Assembly: GCA_964370645.1 (NCBI GenBank)
Contig: CAYJJS010000002.1
Span: 1 to 64,000 of the forward strand
Direction: 5' to 3'
Length of the DNA: 64,000 bases
Origin: CAMQRS01 sp964370645
Lineage (GTDB): Bacteria; Bacillota_I; Bacilli_A; Erysipelotrichales; Erysipelotrichaceae
The notes below the pieces were generated by a model that saw only the letters and a program-made list of their open reading frames with translations, was not told the origin of the DNA and made no database searches. This document shows, one piece after another, positions 1 to 7,029 of this stretch (the stretch's first letter is position 1; every line of letters starts with the position of its first letter). The position numbers were made by a program, and so were the translations under genes.

Positions 1-106
1 CCCATAAATAATTTAAAGCGAAAAACACCCCACGAAAATTTATAATACCCTTTTTATTAAATCTAACTTATGATACTATAGATGGAAGAAGTGAGAGGTA
101 ATAAAA

Positions 107-439
107 ATGACAAACTGTAAAAAATGTGACTATGAATATACTTATGAAGATAATGGCTACATTATCTGTCCTATGTGTAATCATGAAGAAAGTATGCAAC
201 AACAAGAAGTTGCTACGCTAATTAAAGATGCTAATGGAAATGTGCTTGCAGATGGTGATAATGTGAGTGTGATTAAGGATTTAAAAGTTAAGGGAAGTTC
301 AAATGCACTAAAAGCAGGAACAAAAGTAAAATCTATTCGATTAGTACCAGAAGCTAGTGATGGTCACAATATAGATTGTAGAATTGATGGTTTTGGAGCA
401 ATGAAACTAAAATCTGAATTCGTAAAAAAAGTGAGGTAG
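107..439 (+). CDS. yjdM: PhnA/YjdM-like zinc-ribbon protein
   Basis: 110 residues, the usual size for the PhnA/YjdM family. The N-terminus has a zinc ribbon with two CxxC pairs (CKKC near residue 4, CPMC near 21). The family C-terminal domain follows, with the nearly invariant stretches KDANGNVLADGD and IKDLKVKGSS and the terminal GFGAMKLKSEFVKK. The ATG has a GAGAGG-type ribosome site 8-10 nt upstream. Despite the historical phn name, the family is not needed for phosphonate breakdown, and its molecular role is not established; zinc binding is inferred from the cysteines. The stop lies 7 nt before the following M42 peptidase gene, so the two are probably cotranscribed. Confidence 0.9.
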   Translation: MTNCKKCDYEYTYEDNGYIICPMCNHEESMQQQEVATLIKDANGNVLADGDNVSVIKDLKVKGSSNALKAGTKVKSIRLVPEASDGHNIDCRIDGFGAMKLKSEFVKKVR

Positions 440-446
440 TACATCT

Positions 447-1358
447 ATGGAAAGACAAATTAAACTGATTCAAACATTAAGTGATGCAAGAGGTGTAAGT
501 GGTTTTGAGGATGAGGTAGTTTCATTATCAAAATCACATATTTCTAGTGCATACACATGTAAAGAAGATCATCTAAGAAACGTTTATATTCAATCGAATA
601 CAAACATAGGACGAAGAGCAAGTGTTTTATTGGATGCACATAGTGATGAAGTCGGCTTTATTGTGCAAGCAATAAAACCCAATGGAACACTTGTTTTTCT
701 ACCTTTAGGTGGATGGGTAGAAAATACATTACCTGCAAGCAAAGTGTATGTACGTGATGCTAATGGTAAGTATATACCAGGAATTATTGCAGCAAAACCA
801 CCACATTTTATTGCTAATAAAGCAGAAGGAAATGCAACAAAAATGAGTGAAATGGTTATTGATATTGGAGCAAGAAGTAAGGAAGAAGCCATACAATTGT
901 TTCAAATTGAAATAGGGGCACCCGTTGTTCCTGCGGTAGAGTGTACGTATGATGAAGAAAAAGATTTATTTTTAGGTAAAGCATTCGATTGTCGTATTGG
1001 TGTTGCAGCTTTACTAGAAACACTACATCAATTAGAAAAGGAAGAAACAAGCGTGGATGTACTAGCCACACTAAGTGCACAAGAAGAAGTAGGGGAACGT
1101 GGAATGAACTTGATTGCNNNNNNNNNNNNNNNNNNNNNNNNNNNNNNNNNNNNNNNNNNNNNNNNNNNNNNNNNNNNNNNNNNNNNNNNNNNNNNNNNNN
1201 NNNNNNNNNNNNNNNNNCCATGTATTGTAATTGGTATCCCTGTACGTTATATCCATTCTCACCATGGATTCACAACACTAGCTGATTTCCAACATTCTGT
1301 AAATCTGGCAGTAGCACTTGTAAAAGAGTTAACGCCTGAAATCATTGAAACCTTTTAG
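447..1358 (+). CDS. M42 family aminopeptidase (interrupted by assembly gap)
   Basis: Cytosolic metallo-aminopeptidase of the M42 (glutamyl aminopeptidase/PepA-like, TET) family. Visible motifs are DAHSDEVGF near residue 65 (first metal ligand and catalytic Asp), KAFDCRIG near 178 (bridging Asp; the usual DDR is DCR here), AQEEVGERG near 215 (catalytic and ligand Glu) and the C-terminal IHSHHG ligand segment. The 100 N at 1118-1217 fall between the last two motifs. Compared with the two other M42 genes in this window (339 and 344 residues) about 80 residues should lie there, while the N run supplies only about 33, so the true gap is probably near 250 nt. The frame resumes correctly afterwards, so I treat the gene as intact rather than broken. 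Confidence 0.85.
   Translation: MERQIKLIQTLSDARGVSGFEDEVVSLSKSHISSAYTCKEDHLRNVYIQSNTNIGRRASVLLDAHSDEVGFIVQAIKPNGTLVFLPLGGWVENTLPASKVYVRDANGKYIPGIIAAKPPHFIANKAEGNATKMSEMVIDIGARSKEEAIQLFQIEIGAPVVPAVECTYDEEKDLFLGKAFDCRIGVAALLETLHQLEKEETSVDVLATLSAQEEVGERGMNLIXXXXXXXXXXXXXXXXXXXXXXXXXXXXXXXXXXPCIVIGIPVRYIHSHHGFTTLADFQHSVNLAVALVKELTPEIIETF
1118..1217. other. Assembly gap (100 N)
   Basis: Exactly 100 consecutive N, the conventional placeholder for a scaffold gap of unknown size. It falls inside the M42 peptidase gene. Homology spacing suggests the real missing stretch is longer. Confidence 0.98.
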
Positions 1359-1372
1359 TACACAAAGTAAAT

Positions 1373-1405
1373 AAAAAGCAGTAGATTTTTAGGCTACTGC
1401 TTTTT
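1373..1405. terminator. Bidirectional intrinsic terminator
   Basis: Stem GCAGTAG/CTACTGC with nine bases between, flanked by an A5 tract on the left and a T5 tract on the right, so it can stop transcription from both strands. It closes the phnA-M42 operon on the plus strand and overlaps the 3-prime end of the minus-strand gene at 1394-1630, whose TAG stop lies inside the stem. A near-identical hairpin recurs at 1887-1917. Confidence 0.85.
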
Positions 1406-1630
1406 GTCTGCTTGTGTTATTTTTTTTAACTCTCTTTCACGTATAATAAGTAAAATAATTAGCGCAATGGATGCAAGGCTGACTTGAAGTAATAATAAAG
1501 TGAGCATTCTATGCACTAGATACGATTGATCGCTCCAATCGTATGATAAATTCCAAAATGCAACAAATGAAGATACCGCAATTGTTGGCAAATGAACACA
1601 CAATAGTATTCTATAAATAAATTTTTTCAT
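1394..1630 (-). CDS. Small two-TM membrane protein of unknown function
   Basis: 78 residues with two hydrophobic helices (about residues 4-26 and 42-62) and a charged C-terminal tail (RERELKK). A near-perfect ribosome site (AAGGAGGG, 1637-1644) sits about 6 nt before the ATG, strong evidence of real translation. The stop codon lies within the terminator hairpin. No family is recognised. It is on the same strand as, and downstream of, the HTH-TPR regulator/peptide locus, and could belong to that locus as an immunity, export or processing partner, but nothing in the sequence proves this. Confidence 0.65.
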   Translation of the reverse strand: MKKFIYRILLCVHLPTIAVSSFVAFWNLSYDWSDQSYLVHRMLTLLLLQVSLASIALIILLIIRERELKKITQADKKQ

Positions 1631-1724
1631 TGTTTACCCTCCTTGTATTTTTCAATGAAATATATTAGTTATGCGAATTTGTGGATACTGTTATCAAATA
1701 TAAATTTATATAGGGATTAGTATG

Positions 1725-1817
1725 TTAAGCAAAGGGGATGTGATTTATATTGGTTTGCACCTTATCACATTTTTCACAGATGCGTTGTATGTTATCTGAC
1801 TTTATTATATCACACAT
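1725..1817 (-). CDS. Possible tiny CxxC ORF or gene remnant
   Basis: A 30-codon minus-strand frame whose translation includes RICEKCDK, a zinc-ribbon-like CxxC, with ordinary codon choice. No ribosome site precedes its ATG, and a coding-like continuation appears in another frame just after the stop. More probably a decayed fragment than a functional gene. The rest of 1640-2033 holds several short AT-rich inverted repeats but no other convincing gene. Confidence 0.25.
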   Translation of the reverse strand: MCDIIKSDNIQRICEKCDKVQTNINHIPFA

Positions 1818-1886
1818 TATGTCAGAATATCACATATATTTGATATGATATGAATAATTAGCACTATGCTACATTTTATCGAAAAT

Positions 1887-1917
1887 AAAAAGCAGTAGAT
1901 TCCTAGGCTACTGCTTT
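1887..1917 (-). terminator. Intrinsic terminator after the peptide gene
   Basis: Hairpin AAAGCAGTAG/CTACTGCTTT with nine bases between, followed on the minus strand by TTTTATTTTC. It is almost the same sequence as the terminator at 1373-1405. It lies about 120 nt downstream of the small peptide gene and would end the transcript of the regulator/peptide locus. Confidence 0.75.
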
Positions 1918-2033
1918 CTATAAAGGTTAGTTTTGGCACGTGAGTGGACCTCCTTTCGTCCTGATTTGGACATATACTACGTTTTCTTGTGATGATTATA
2001 TAGTAATGGAGCCTCTGACGTGAGTTGCTTTAA

Positions 2034-2165
2034 TTAAACAACTACCCAGCAAGATGGTGAGCCACAAACACCTGCTGCAGTTGTTTGTGCAGTATCAACG
2101 TTTGAATGCAATCCAATCATACTTACTAAGGCAATTGCTAATGCAAGTCCAATAATTTTTTTCAA
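2034..2165 (-). CDS. Short secreted peptide precursor, putative RRNPP pheromone
   Basis: 43 codons starting with TTG. The start is fixed by AAGGAGGG (2172-2179) ending 7 nt before the TTG; an ATG 5 nt further upstream is too close to that site and hits a stop after two codons. The product begins MKK, has a hydrophobic core (IIGLALAIALVSMIGL, residues 4-19), a polar stretch and a C-terminus GVCGSPSCWVVV with two cysteines four residues apart. This is the layout of RRNPP pheromone precursors (PapR, Phr, Shp): Sec signal, pro-region, short C-terminal active peptide. It lies directly downstream of two RRNPP-type regulators on the same strand. A small bacteriocin is the main alternative. Role is inferred; the ORF itself is well supported. 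Confidence 0.7.
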   Translation of the reverse strand: MKKIIGLALAIALVSMIGLHSNVDTAQTTAAGVCGSPSCWVVV

Positions 2166-2171
2166 CTCATT

Positions 2172-2199
2172 CCCTCCTTATCTCTATGCACCCATTATA
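2172..2199 (-). promoter_or_regulatory. Peptide-gene promoter -10 and ribosome site
   Basis: On the minus strand a consensus TATAAT (2194-2199) is followed by the AAGGAGGG ribosome site (2172-2179). At the expected 17-nt spacing the -35 hexamer is CTCCGC, which does not resemble TTGACA. A good -10 with no -35 suggests activator dependence, fitting the palindrome immediately upstream. Confidence 0.6.
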
Positions 2200-2221
2200 A
2201 GTGAGAGAAAAGAAAGGCGGA

Positions 2222-2244
2222 GTAATATACTTGTAGGATTTTAC
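2222..2244. promoter_or_regulatory. Imperfect palindrome, candidate HTH-TPR operator
   Basis: Half-sites GTAATATACT and AGGATTTTAC (reverse complement GTAAAATCCT) separated by TGT; 8 of 10 positions match between the arms. Its right half abuts the -35 position of the peptide promoter, and its centre (2233) lies roughly 45 nt upstream of the predicted transcription start. That is where RRNPP activators such as Rgg and PlcR bind. The assignment is inferred. Confidence 0.5.
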
Positions 2245-2285
2245 AGTGAGTTTTTAAAAAAAACAAAAACGCTTATTTGACATGC

Positions 2286-3548
2286 TTATGAAACCTTTTC
2301 AAGATACAAACTGAATGCGCGATTGTTTTTGCTAGCATTTGCATGCTTGTGTAAAATACTTTGAAAAGCTTCTACTAAATATTGATCAGATGTAAAATCT
2401 GCGTGATATTTACGAAAGAAACTACGCAATTGTTTGCGTAAGGTTAATGTGTTCTCTATTTTGTAAGCCATGATGAAAAGGGTAGCTAATTCTTTATAAT
2501 ATGGAGAAGCGTGAACTTGGTTTGCTTGTAACATATGAATAAATTGCTCAACCTTACAAGTTTGCTTACTTTCCAGCAACCCGATGTAATAGTAGGGGAA
2601 GAAGAAGGTGATTAATACTTGTTCATTTTGTAGTAATCGTTCAAATGCAGATGTGGCTTCTTCATAGCGTTTTTCACGATAATACGCCATTCCTATATTA
2701 GTCAGAAAGCCTTTTATATCCTCATTGTATGCATCATCCGGGAAGCAATTTAATGCTTTTTCTAGATAAGGGATTGCTTCTTCTTTTTCGGTAATTTGAC
2801 ATAATAATGCTAACATATTATATGTTTTTGCTAGATAATAATCATTTTCATCTCTAAGACAAATCATTTCTAATTGTTTACACTCTTCATGCATTGGAAA
2901 GAACTGGAAGTTGCGTTGTAGTTTACATATTCTTAAATAACGAAACATAACAGAATCTTCGTAATGTTGTTGTGCATCGTTTATGATTTGTAATGACTTA
3001 TTTATATCAATTTGAACACGAGTATAAAATTGATATGTAATCGTAATGATGATTGGGCGTAGTTGTTTTGGTAAAATTTCTAAAAATGAGTAATATTTAT
3101 CGATGAGATTTTGTTGGTAACGTTGATGAATGTAGTACTCATGAATCAGGCAATACAACTCTTTATATTCCTTGTAAATAACATATTCTTCATATTCTTC
3201 TAATATATTCATAGCTGTTGTTAGTACACTATGAATCTTTTTTATATTATTGACTTGTGTAGCTTCACCCAAACTAATATTAATTTTACGCAATATGACA
3301 TTTAATTTTTCATCATGATAATAATGTAAATCTAGGTTTTCCATTAATGAAAAATAAATATCATCAGATGCTAGATACTCCCCTCTTTCCACACGACTAT
3401 AATAAGATACGCTACATATATAATTTTTATGTTTATCGTATATGAATTTAGTCATTGCAAAACGAGGGTTTGCTTTTGCTTTTTCCAATCGATAATATCG
3501 AATCAGTTTCGATATTAATACTTTGTCTTCTTGTGTTATTTTAAACAT
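2286..3548 (-). CDS. HTH-TPR regulator, RRNPP-type (second of pair)
   Basis: 420 residues from the ATG at 3548, which has AGAAGGAG 5-6 nt upstream; the frame is open further upstream but lacks a ribosome site. The N-terminus is a divergent XRE helix-turn-helix (ISKLIRYYRLEK... SYYSRVERGEY, about residues 10-65). The rest is alpha-helical with TPR-like repeats, clearest at YLEKALNCFPDD and GMAYYREKRYEEATSAFERLL (about residues 245-310). This is the Rgg/PlcR/RRNPP architecture of cytosolic peptide-sensing regulators. It overlaps the preceding regulator by 8 nt, implying translational coupling, and is followed after 120 nt by a secreted-peptide gene. Subfamily and ligand cannot be determined by eye. 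Confidence 0.8.
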   Translation of the reverse strand: MFKITQEDKVLISKLIRYYRLEKAKANPRFAMTKFIYDKHKNYICSVSYYSRVERGEYLASDDIYFSLMENLDLHYYHDEKLNVILRKINISLGEATQVNNIKKIHSVLTTAMNILEEYEEYVIYKEYKELYCLIHEYYIHQRYQQNLIDKYYSFLEILPKQLRPIIITITYQFYTRVQIDINKSLQIINDAQQHYEDSVMFRYLRICKLQRNFQFFPMHEECKQLEMICLRDENDYYLAKTYNMLALLCQITEKEEAIPYLEKALNCFPDDAYNEDIKGFLTNIGMAYYREKRYEEATSAFERLLQNEQVLITFFFPYYYIGLLESKQTCKVEQFIHMLQANQVHASPYYKELATLFIMAYKIENTLTLRKQLRSFFRKYHADFTSDQYLVEAFQSILHKHANASKNNRAFSLYLEKVS

Positions 3549-4752
3549 TATAACTCCTTCTACCAAGATATTTTTTAGATGCCATATCATACTTAACATA
3601 GTGGTATTTGGATCCTGGTTTTCCATTCAAATACTTCACATAAGAATTCAATAAGATGATTAGTGCATTTCGATCGCTGAAAATTTGGCATGTAGGTAAT
3701 ATTTTATTTACAATAAATGTAGTGATTCTAGCGTATTGTCTAGTGGTAGCATTCAATTCATAGAGCTTAATAAAGTTATTTACAAAGGCGGAATGGCTTT
3801 GTACGAGTAGTTTGCTATCCATTTCTTTTTCTAATAAACAACTTAATAAAGCGATGTATGGAGTACATACTAAGACATGTGCAGGAGAATGTTTTTGAAA
3901 TGTGATAAAGATTTCGAGTGCGTCTTCAAATTTATGTTGAATGATATAATTATATCCTAAACCGAAATAGATAAGACCATTATATAGAGGTGAATCGGTT
4001 CTTTTTTGTAAATCTAAAAGCAACTGCGTACCTTTCTTGATTTCATAACCACTAAAAGCAAATGCATGAATTATTTCGAATTTCATTGCTAATTTAGTAT
4101 ATGAGTTTTCCTCTAGTATTTGCTTATTACGTAAATAGATGTTGTGCACCTTTAAGTATTTAGAATGTAATTGACTGTAGAAACAAGTGTAAAAATCAGT
4201 CAATACATGGGTTACATTGCGCCTGAAGTATTTCTCAAAAAAGTCAATACCACTAAGTACTCTACCAAATAATAGTCGGTTTTCAATGATAATATGAAAG
4301 TGTACTAAGTAAACATTGGTACTAAACCAGGGCAATAGAGAGGTATTCTCCTCACTTAGTTCAATTAGCTCTTTGTCGATGTAGTGGACTTTTAGTTGGT
4401 AGGCGTATAATAAATACTGTTGCATGATTATATGGTTTGGATATTGTTTACATAAATCAATAATGGAATGAATTTTAGCAATTATTTTATCTGAATCATC
4501 GTATAATATTTCGTTTAACAATTCTTTATATAAGATTTCCAATGAATCATAATCGAATAAGTGATTTACTTCTAAATCATATAAATTTAACATTTCAACA
4601 AGAGCGAAAGAATTATTGAAAATACCTCTTTCAATTCGAGACAATGTGAAGTAACTACAAGTATCCTGTACAAATTCTTCTTGTGTCATATTCATTTTCT
4701 TCCTAGTATTTGTTACACAAATACCAATGAATTTCTTGTCTAAATTTTGCAT
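3541..4752 (-). CDS. HTH-TPR regulator, RRNPP-type (first of pair)
   Basis: 403 residues from the ATG at 4752, chosen because AAGGAGAGG precedes it by 4-5 nt; an upstream in-frame ATG at 4785 has no such site. XRE-type HTH at about residues 8-65 (TRKKMNMTQEEFVQD... LSRIERGIFNN), then a long helical region with TPR-like pairs (for example GLIYFGLGYNYIIQHKFEDALEIF written here as GLGYNYIIQHKFEDALEIF, about residues 260-285). Paralogue of the next gene, with which it overlaps by 8 nt. A promoter at 4788-4793 drives the pair. Probably a peptide-responsive transcription regulator; whether it activates or represses is unknown. Confidence 0.8.
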   Translation of the reverse strand: MQNLDKKFIGICVTNTRKKMNMTQEEFVQDTCSYFTLSRIERGIFNNSFALVEMLNLYDLEVNHLFDYDSLEILYKELLNEILYDDSDKIIAKIHSIIDLCKQYPNHIIMQQYLLYAYQLKVHYIDKELIELSEENTSLLPWFSTNVYLVHFHIIIENRLLFGRVLSGIDFFEKYFRRNVTHVLTDFYTCFYSQLHSKYLKVHNIYLRNKQILEENSYTKLAMKFEIIHAFAFSGYEIKKGTQLLLDLQKRTDSPLYNGLIYFGLGYNYIIQHKFEDALEIFITFQKHSPAHVLVCTPYIALLSCLLEKEMDSKLLVQSHSAFVNNFIKLYELNATTRQYARITTFIVNKILPTCQIFSDRNALIILLNSYVKYLNGKPGSKYHYVKYDMASKKYLGRRSYNV

Positions 4753-4787
4753 GCGCCTCTCCTTAATGAAATAATCTTGTCGCACAA

Positions 4788-4793
4788 ATTATA
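4788..4793 (-). promoter_or_regulatory. -10 box of the HTH-TPR regulator operon
   Basis: TATAAT on the minus strand, 35 nt upstream of the first regulator start. The -35 at 17-nt spacing is TTCATT, a weak match. Confidence 0.5.
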
Positions 4794-4865
4794 ACATAAT
4801 TAAGCAGACGAATGAAGTTTATGCAAAACTCAAAAAAATCTATATGTGAAAAAGTAGGAACAATA

Positions 4866-4893
4866 TTGAGTATTCTTAAATCTTTGTTATACT
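4866..4893 (+). promoter_or_regulatory. Sigma-A promoter for the DUF368 gene
   Basis: TTGAGT, a 16-nt spacer, then TATACT, ending 27 nt before the ATG at 4921. It is divergent from the regulator promoter about 75 nt to the left. Confidence 0.6.
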
Positions 4894-4920
4894 TATACGT
4901 ATGAATATAGGGAGGTTACT

Positions 4921-5757
4921 ATGTTAAAAGTGTTAATTGGAGGAATTGCAGTAGGGTTGGCAAATATTATTCCAGGTGTTAGTGGTGGAACCATGATGGT
5001 GATTCTTGGTTTATTCAATCGCGTGATGCAGGCTATTAGTGGTGTATTTTCAAAGCATAATGAAAAACGCAAACAAGATATTATATTTTTACTTGTGCTA
5101 GCAATTGGAGCAATCATCGGGCTTGTTGTTTTTGCTAATTTATTAGAGTTTCTTTTTGAAAAATATCCAACACAAACAATGTATTGTTTTGTTGGAATGG
5201 TGGCATTTTCGATACCTTCACTAAAGCGTAAAGAGATGAAGGAAGATCGTTTTCAATGCATTCCTTTACTATTAGGGTGTGCGCTAATTTTCATGATTGC
5301 ATATTTCGCGCCTCAAACAGCAGATGTAATCATTAGCGAGTTTCCAGCTATAGATATTGTGTATTTGATTAAAATGGTTCTGATTGGAATTATTGCTGGT
5401 GGAGCAATGTTTGTTCCAGGAGTGAGTGGAAGTATGCTTTTATTAATTTTAGGAGAGTACTATTTATTCAAATCACTAGCAGCAAATGTTACAAGTTTTG
5501 ATATAAATGTTATAGTTCCATTATTGTTTATGGGACTAGGAATTGTATTAGGTATCATATTAAGTTCAAAAGCAACGGCTTTTGCATTGAAAAAAAATCA
5601 TAGCGCAACAATGAATTTTATTTTAGGATTGGTGATTGCCAGCAGTATTGTTTTAATTCCATTTGGTGCACATTATGATTTCTTCGTTATAGCTTCTAGT
5701 GTAGGTGCTTTGCTAGCTGGGGGAGTGCTTGTTGTATTGTTAGAAAAAATCGCATAA
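4921..5757 (+). CDS. popT: DUF368 polyprenyl-phosphate transporter
   Basis: 278-residue polytopic membrane protein of the DUF368 family. The signature repeats are visible twice: NIIPGVSGGTMMVILGLF (about residue 19) and the inverted-repeat counterpart MFVPGVSGSMLLLILGEY (about residue 161). Members of this family (PopT) are reported to return undecaprenyl-phosphate across the membrane for peptidoglycan and teichoic-acid synthesis. Around eight hydrophobic segments can be traced. Ribosome site GGGAGG. Thirteen nt separate it from the phosphodiesterase gene, so the two form an operon likely concerned with envelope lipid turnover. The family call is firm; the specific substrate is from family knowledge. 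Confidence 0.85.
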   Translation: MLKVLIGGIAVGLANIIPGVSGGTMMVILGLFNRVMQAISGVFSKHNEKRKQDIIFLLVLAIGAIIGLVVFANLLEFLFEKYPTQTMYCFVGMVAFSIPSLKRKEMKEDRFQCIPLLLGCALIFMIAYFAPQTADVIISEFPAIDIVYLIKMVLIGIIAGGAMFVPGVSGSMLLLILGEYYLFKSLAANVTSFDINVIVPLLFMGLGIVLGIILSSKATAFALKKNHSATMNFILGLVIASSIVLIPFGAHYDFFVIASSVGALLAGGVLVVLLEKIA

Positions 5758-5770
5758 ATTAGGAGGAACT

Positions 5771-6697
5771 ATGAGTCGAAAAGTAAAAATTTTAATTTTC
5801 GTTGTTATATTTTTTTGCGTATATGTTGTATTTCAAATATTACCACACCCAAGTAATGGTGGAACAAATGCGTTCGTAGTGAAACCAGGGGAGGATCCAT
5901 TAGTCATAGCACATGGTGGATCTAAGCTGTTGTATCCAGAAAATACTCGATATGCATTTTCTGAAAGCTATAAGATGGGTGTAGATGCGTTAGAAGTGGA
6001 TTTAGTGATGAGTAAGGATGGATTGTTGATTACGCATCATGACTTAACAATTGATCGTATGTCTGAGGGAGAAGGAAGTGTAAATCAGTATACGTATGAG
6101 CAATTACTCACATTTAACTTTGGATATGATTTTGTAAGTTTGGATAATGAATATCCATATCGCGATGCTTCAGCAGAAGTTGTAAAAGATTTAGTTCCTA
6201 TAACGATAGAAGAGTTATTTCAAACATACGGAAAAGATGTTTTGTATGTACTAGAGTTGAAAGATGAAGGGGAGTTAGGTATACAAGGAGCGCAACAACT
6301 ACACGACTATATCGTTGCATATGATTTAGAGGAGTATGTGTGTGTAGCTACTTTTCATGAAGAGGTATTGACGTATTTTCAAGATATTCGCACAGACGAC
6401 ATTGTTATGTCGATGGATTTAGATAGTGCAACGCAGTTCATTGTGTCTAATTTAATTGGATATGGTTATTTTATGTCTTTTGAAAATGAGGGGATACAAA
6501 TTCCAATGGAACGAATGGGGATTGATTTAACAAACCCTTATATACTTTATAAGATTCGACAAAATCATTTGTTTGTCCATTATTGGACAATTAATGAGAA
6601 AGAGGATATGCAACGTCTGGTTGAACAAGGTGTCGATGGAATTATTACGGATCGCCCCGATTTGTTGTTTGAAGTTTTAGAAGGAAATGAAAAATAA
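5771..6697 (+). CDS. Membrane-anchored glycerophosphodiester phosphodiesterase
   Basis: 308 residues: an N-terminal signal anchor (about 6-26, ILIFVVIFFCVYVVFQIL) then a GDPD TIM-barrel facing outside. Motifs: IAHGGSKLLYPENTRYAF (about 45-62), EVDLVMSKDG with catalytic and metal-binding Glu and Asp, THHDLTIDR (general acid/base His), and near the end VHYWTINE and GVDGIITDRPDLL. The usual HRG of the first motif is HGG here. Likely hydrolyses glycerophosphodiesters from lipid or teichoic-acid turnover. It follows the DUF368 gene in the same operon with a GGAGG ribosome site. Confidence 0.85.
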   Translation: MSRKVKILIFVVIFFCVYVVFQILPHPSNGGTNAFVVKPGEDPLVIAHGGSKLLYPENTRYAFSESYKMGVDALEVDLVMSKDGLLITHHDLTIDRMSEGEGSVNQYTYEQLLTFNFGYDFVSLDNEYPYRDASAEVVKDLVPITIEELFQTYGKDVLYVLELKDEGELGIQGAQQLHDYIVAYDLEEYVCVATFHEEVLTYFQDIRTDDIVMSMDLDSATQFIVSNLIGYGYFMSFENEGIQIPMERMGIDLTNPYILYKIRQNHLFVHYWTINEKEDMQRLVEQGVDGIITDRPDLLFEVLEGNEK

Positions 6698-6760
6698 GCA
6701 GTCAAATGCGTTTTAAATTACATATATTTGTACTATAATCGAAGGAAAGGAGGGAATATT

Positions 6761-6940
6761 ATGGAAGCAAAAGAAAAAGTAATCGCAGCTATGAAAGAAG
6801 CTGGAGAACCATTAAATGCAGGAAAAGTTGCAGAACTTAGTGGTTTGGATCGCAAAGATGTGGATAAAGCTATGAAAGTTTTAAAAGCAGAAGGTGCAAT
6901 CGTTTCTCCAGTTCGTTGTAAATGGGAGCCAGCACAATAA
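6761..6940 (+). CDS. Small winged-helix DNA-binding protein
   Basis: 59 residues from the ATG at 6761, which has GAAAGGAGGG 6 nt upstream; an in-frame upstream ATG at 6728 lacks a site. The whole protein is one small winged-helix/MarR-like fold: helix (KEKVIAAMKEAGEPL), helix-turn-helix (NAGKVAELSGLDRKDVDKAMKVL written as NAGKVAELSGLDRKDV then DKAMKVL), and a wing (GAIVSPVRCKWEP). Short stand-alone proteins of this type are widespread in Firmicutes without an assigned target. Monocistronic, followed by a terminator. Confidence 0.75.
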   Translation: MEAKEKVIAAMKEAGEPLNAGKVAELSGLDRKDVDKAMKVLKAEGAIVSPVRCKWEPAQ

Positions 6941-6943
6941 CAC

Positions 6944-6972
6944 AAACATAGTCGAAAGATTATGTTTTTTTT
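6944..6972 (+). terminator. Intrinsic terminator
   Basis: AAACATA/TATGTTT stem closing a GTC-GAAA-GAT inner helix, followed by a run of T. Confidence 0.8.
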
Positions 6973-7029
6973 ATTTGGGTTTTTGTCACATATTATCATT
7001 TAAGGCATACAGTAGGATAGGAGGTATTT

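Noticed and set aside
2166..2170. ATG at 2170 as start of the peptide gene
   Set aside because: Only 2 nt from the GGAGG core and followed two codons later by TGA; the TTG at 2165 has ideal spacing and a long frame.
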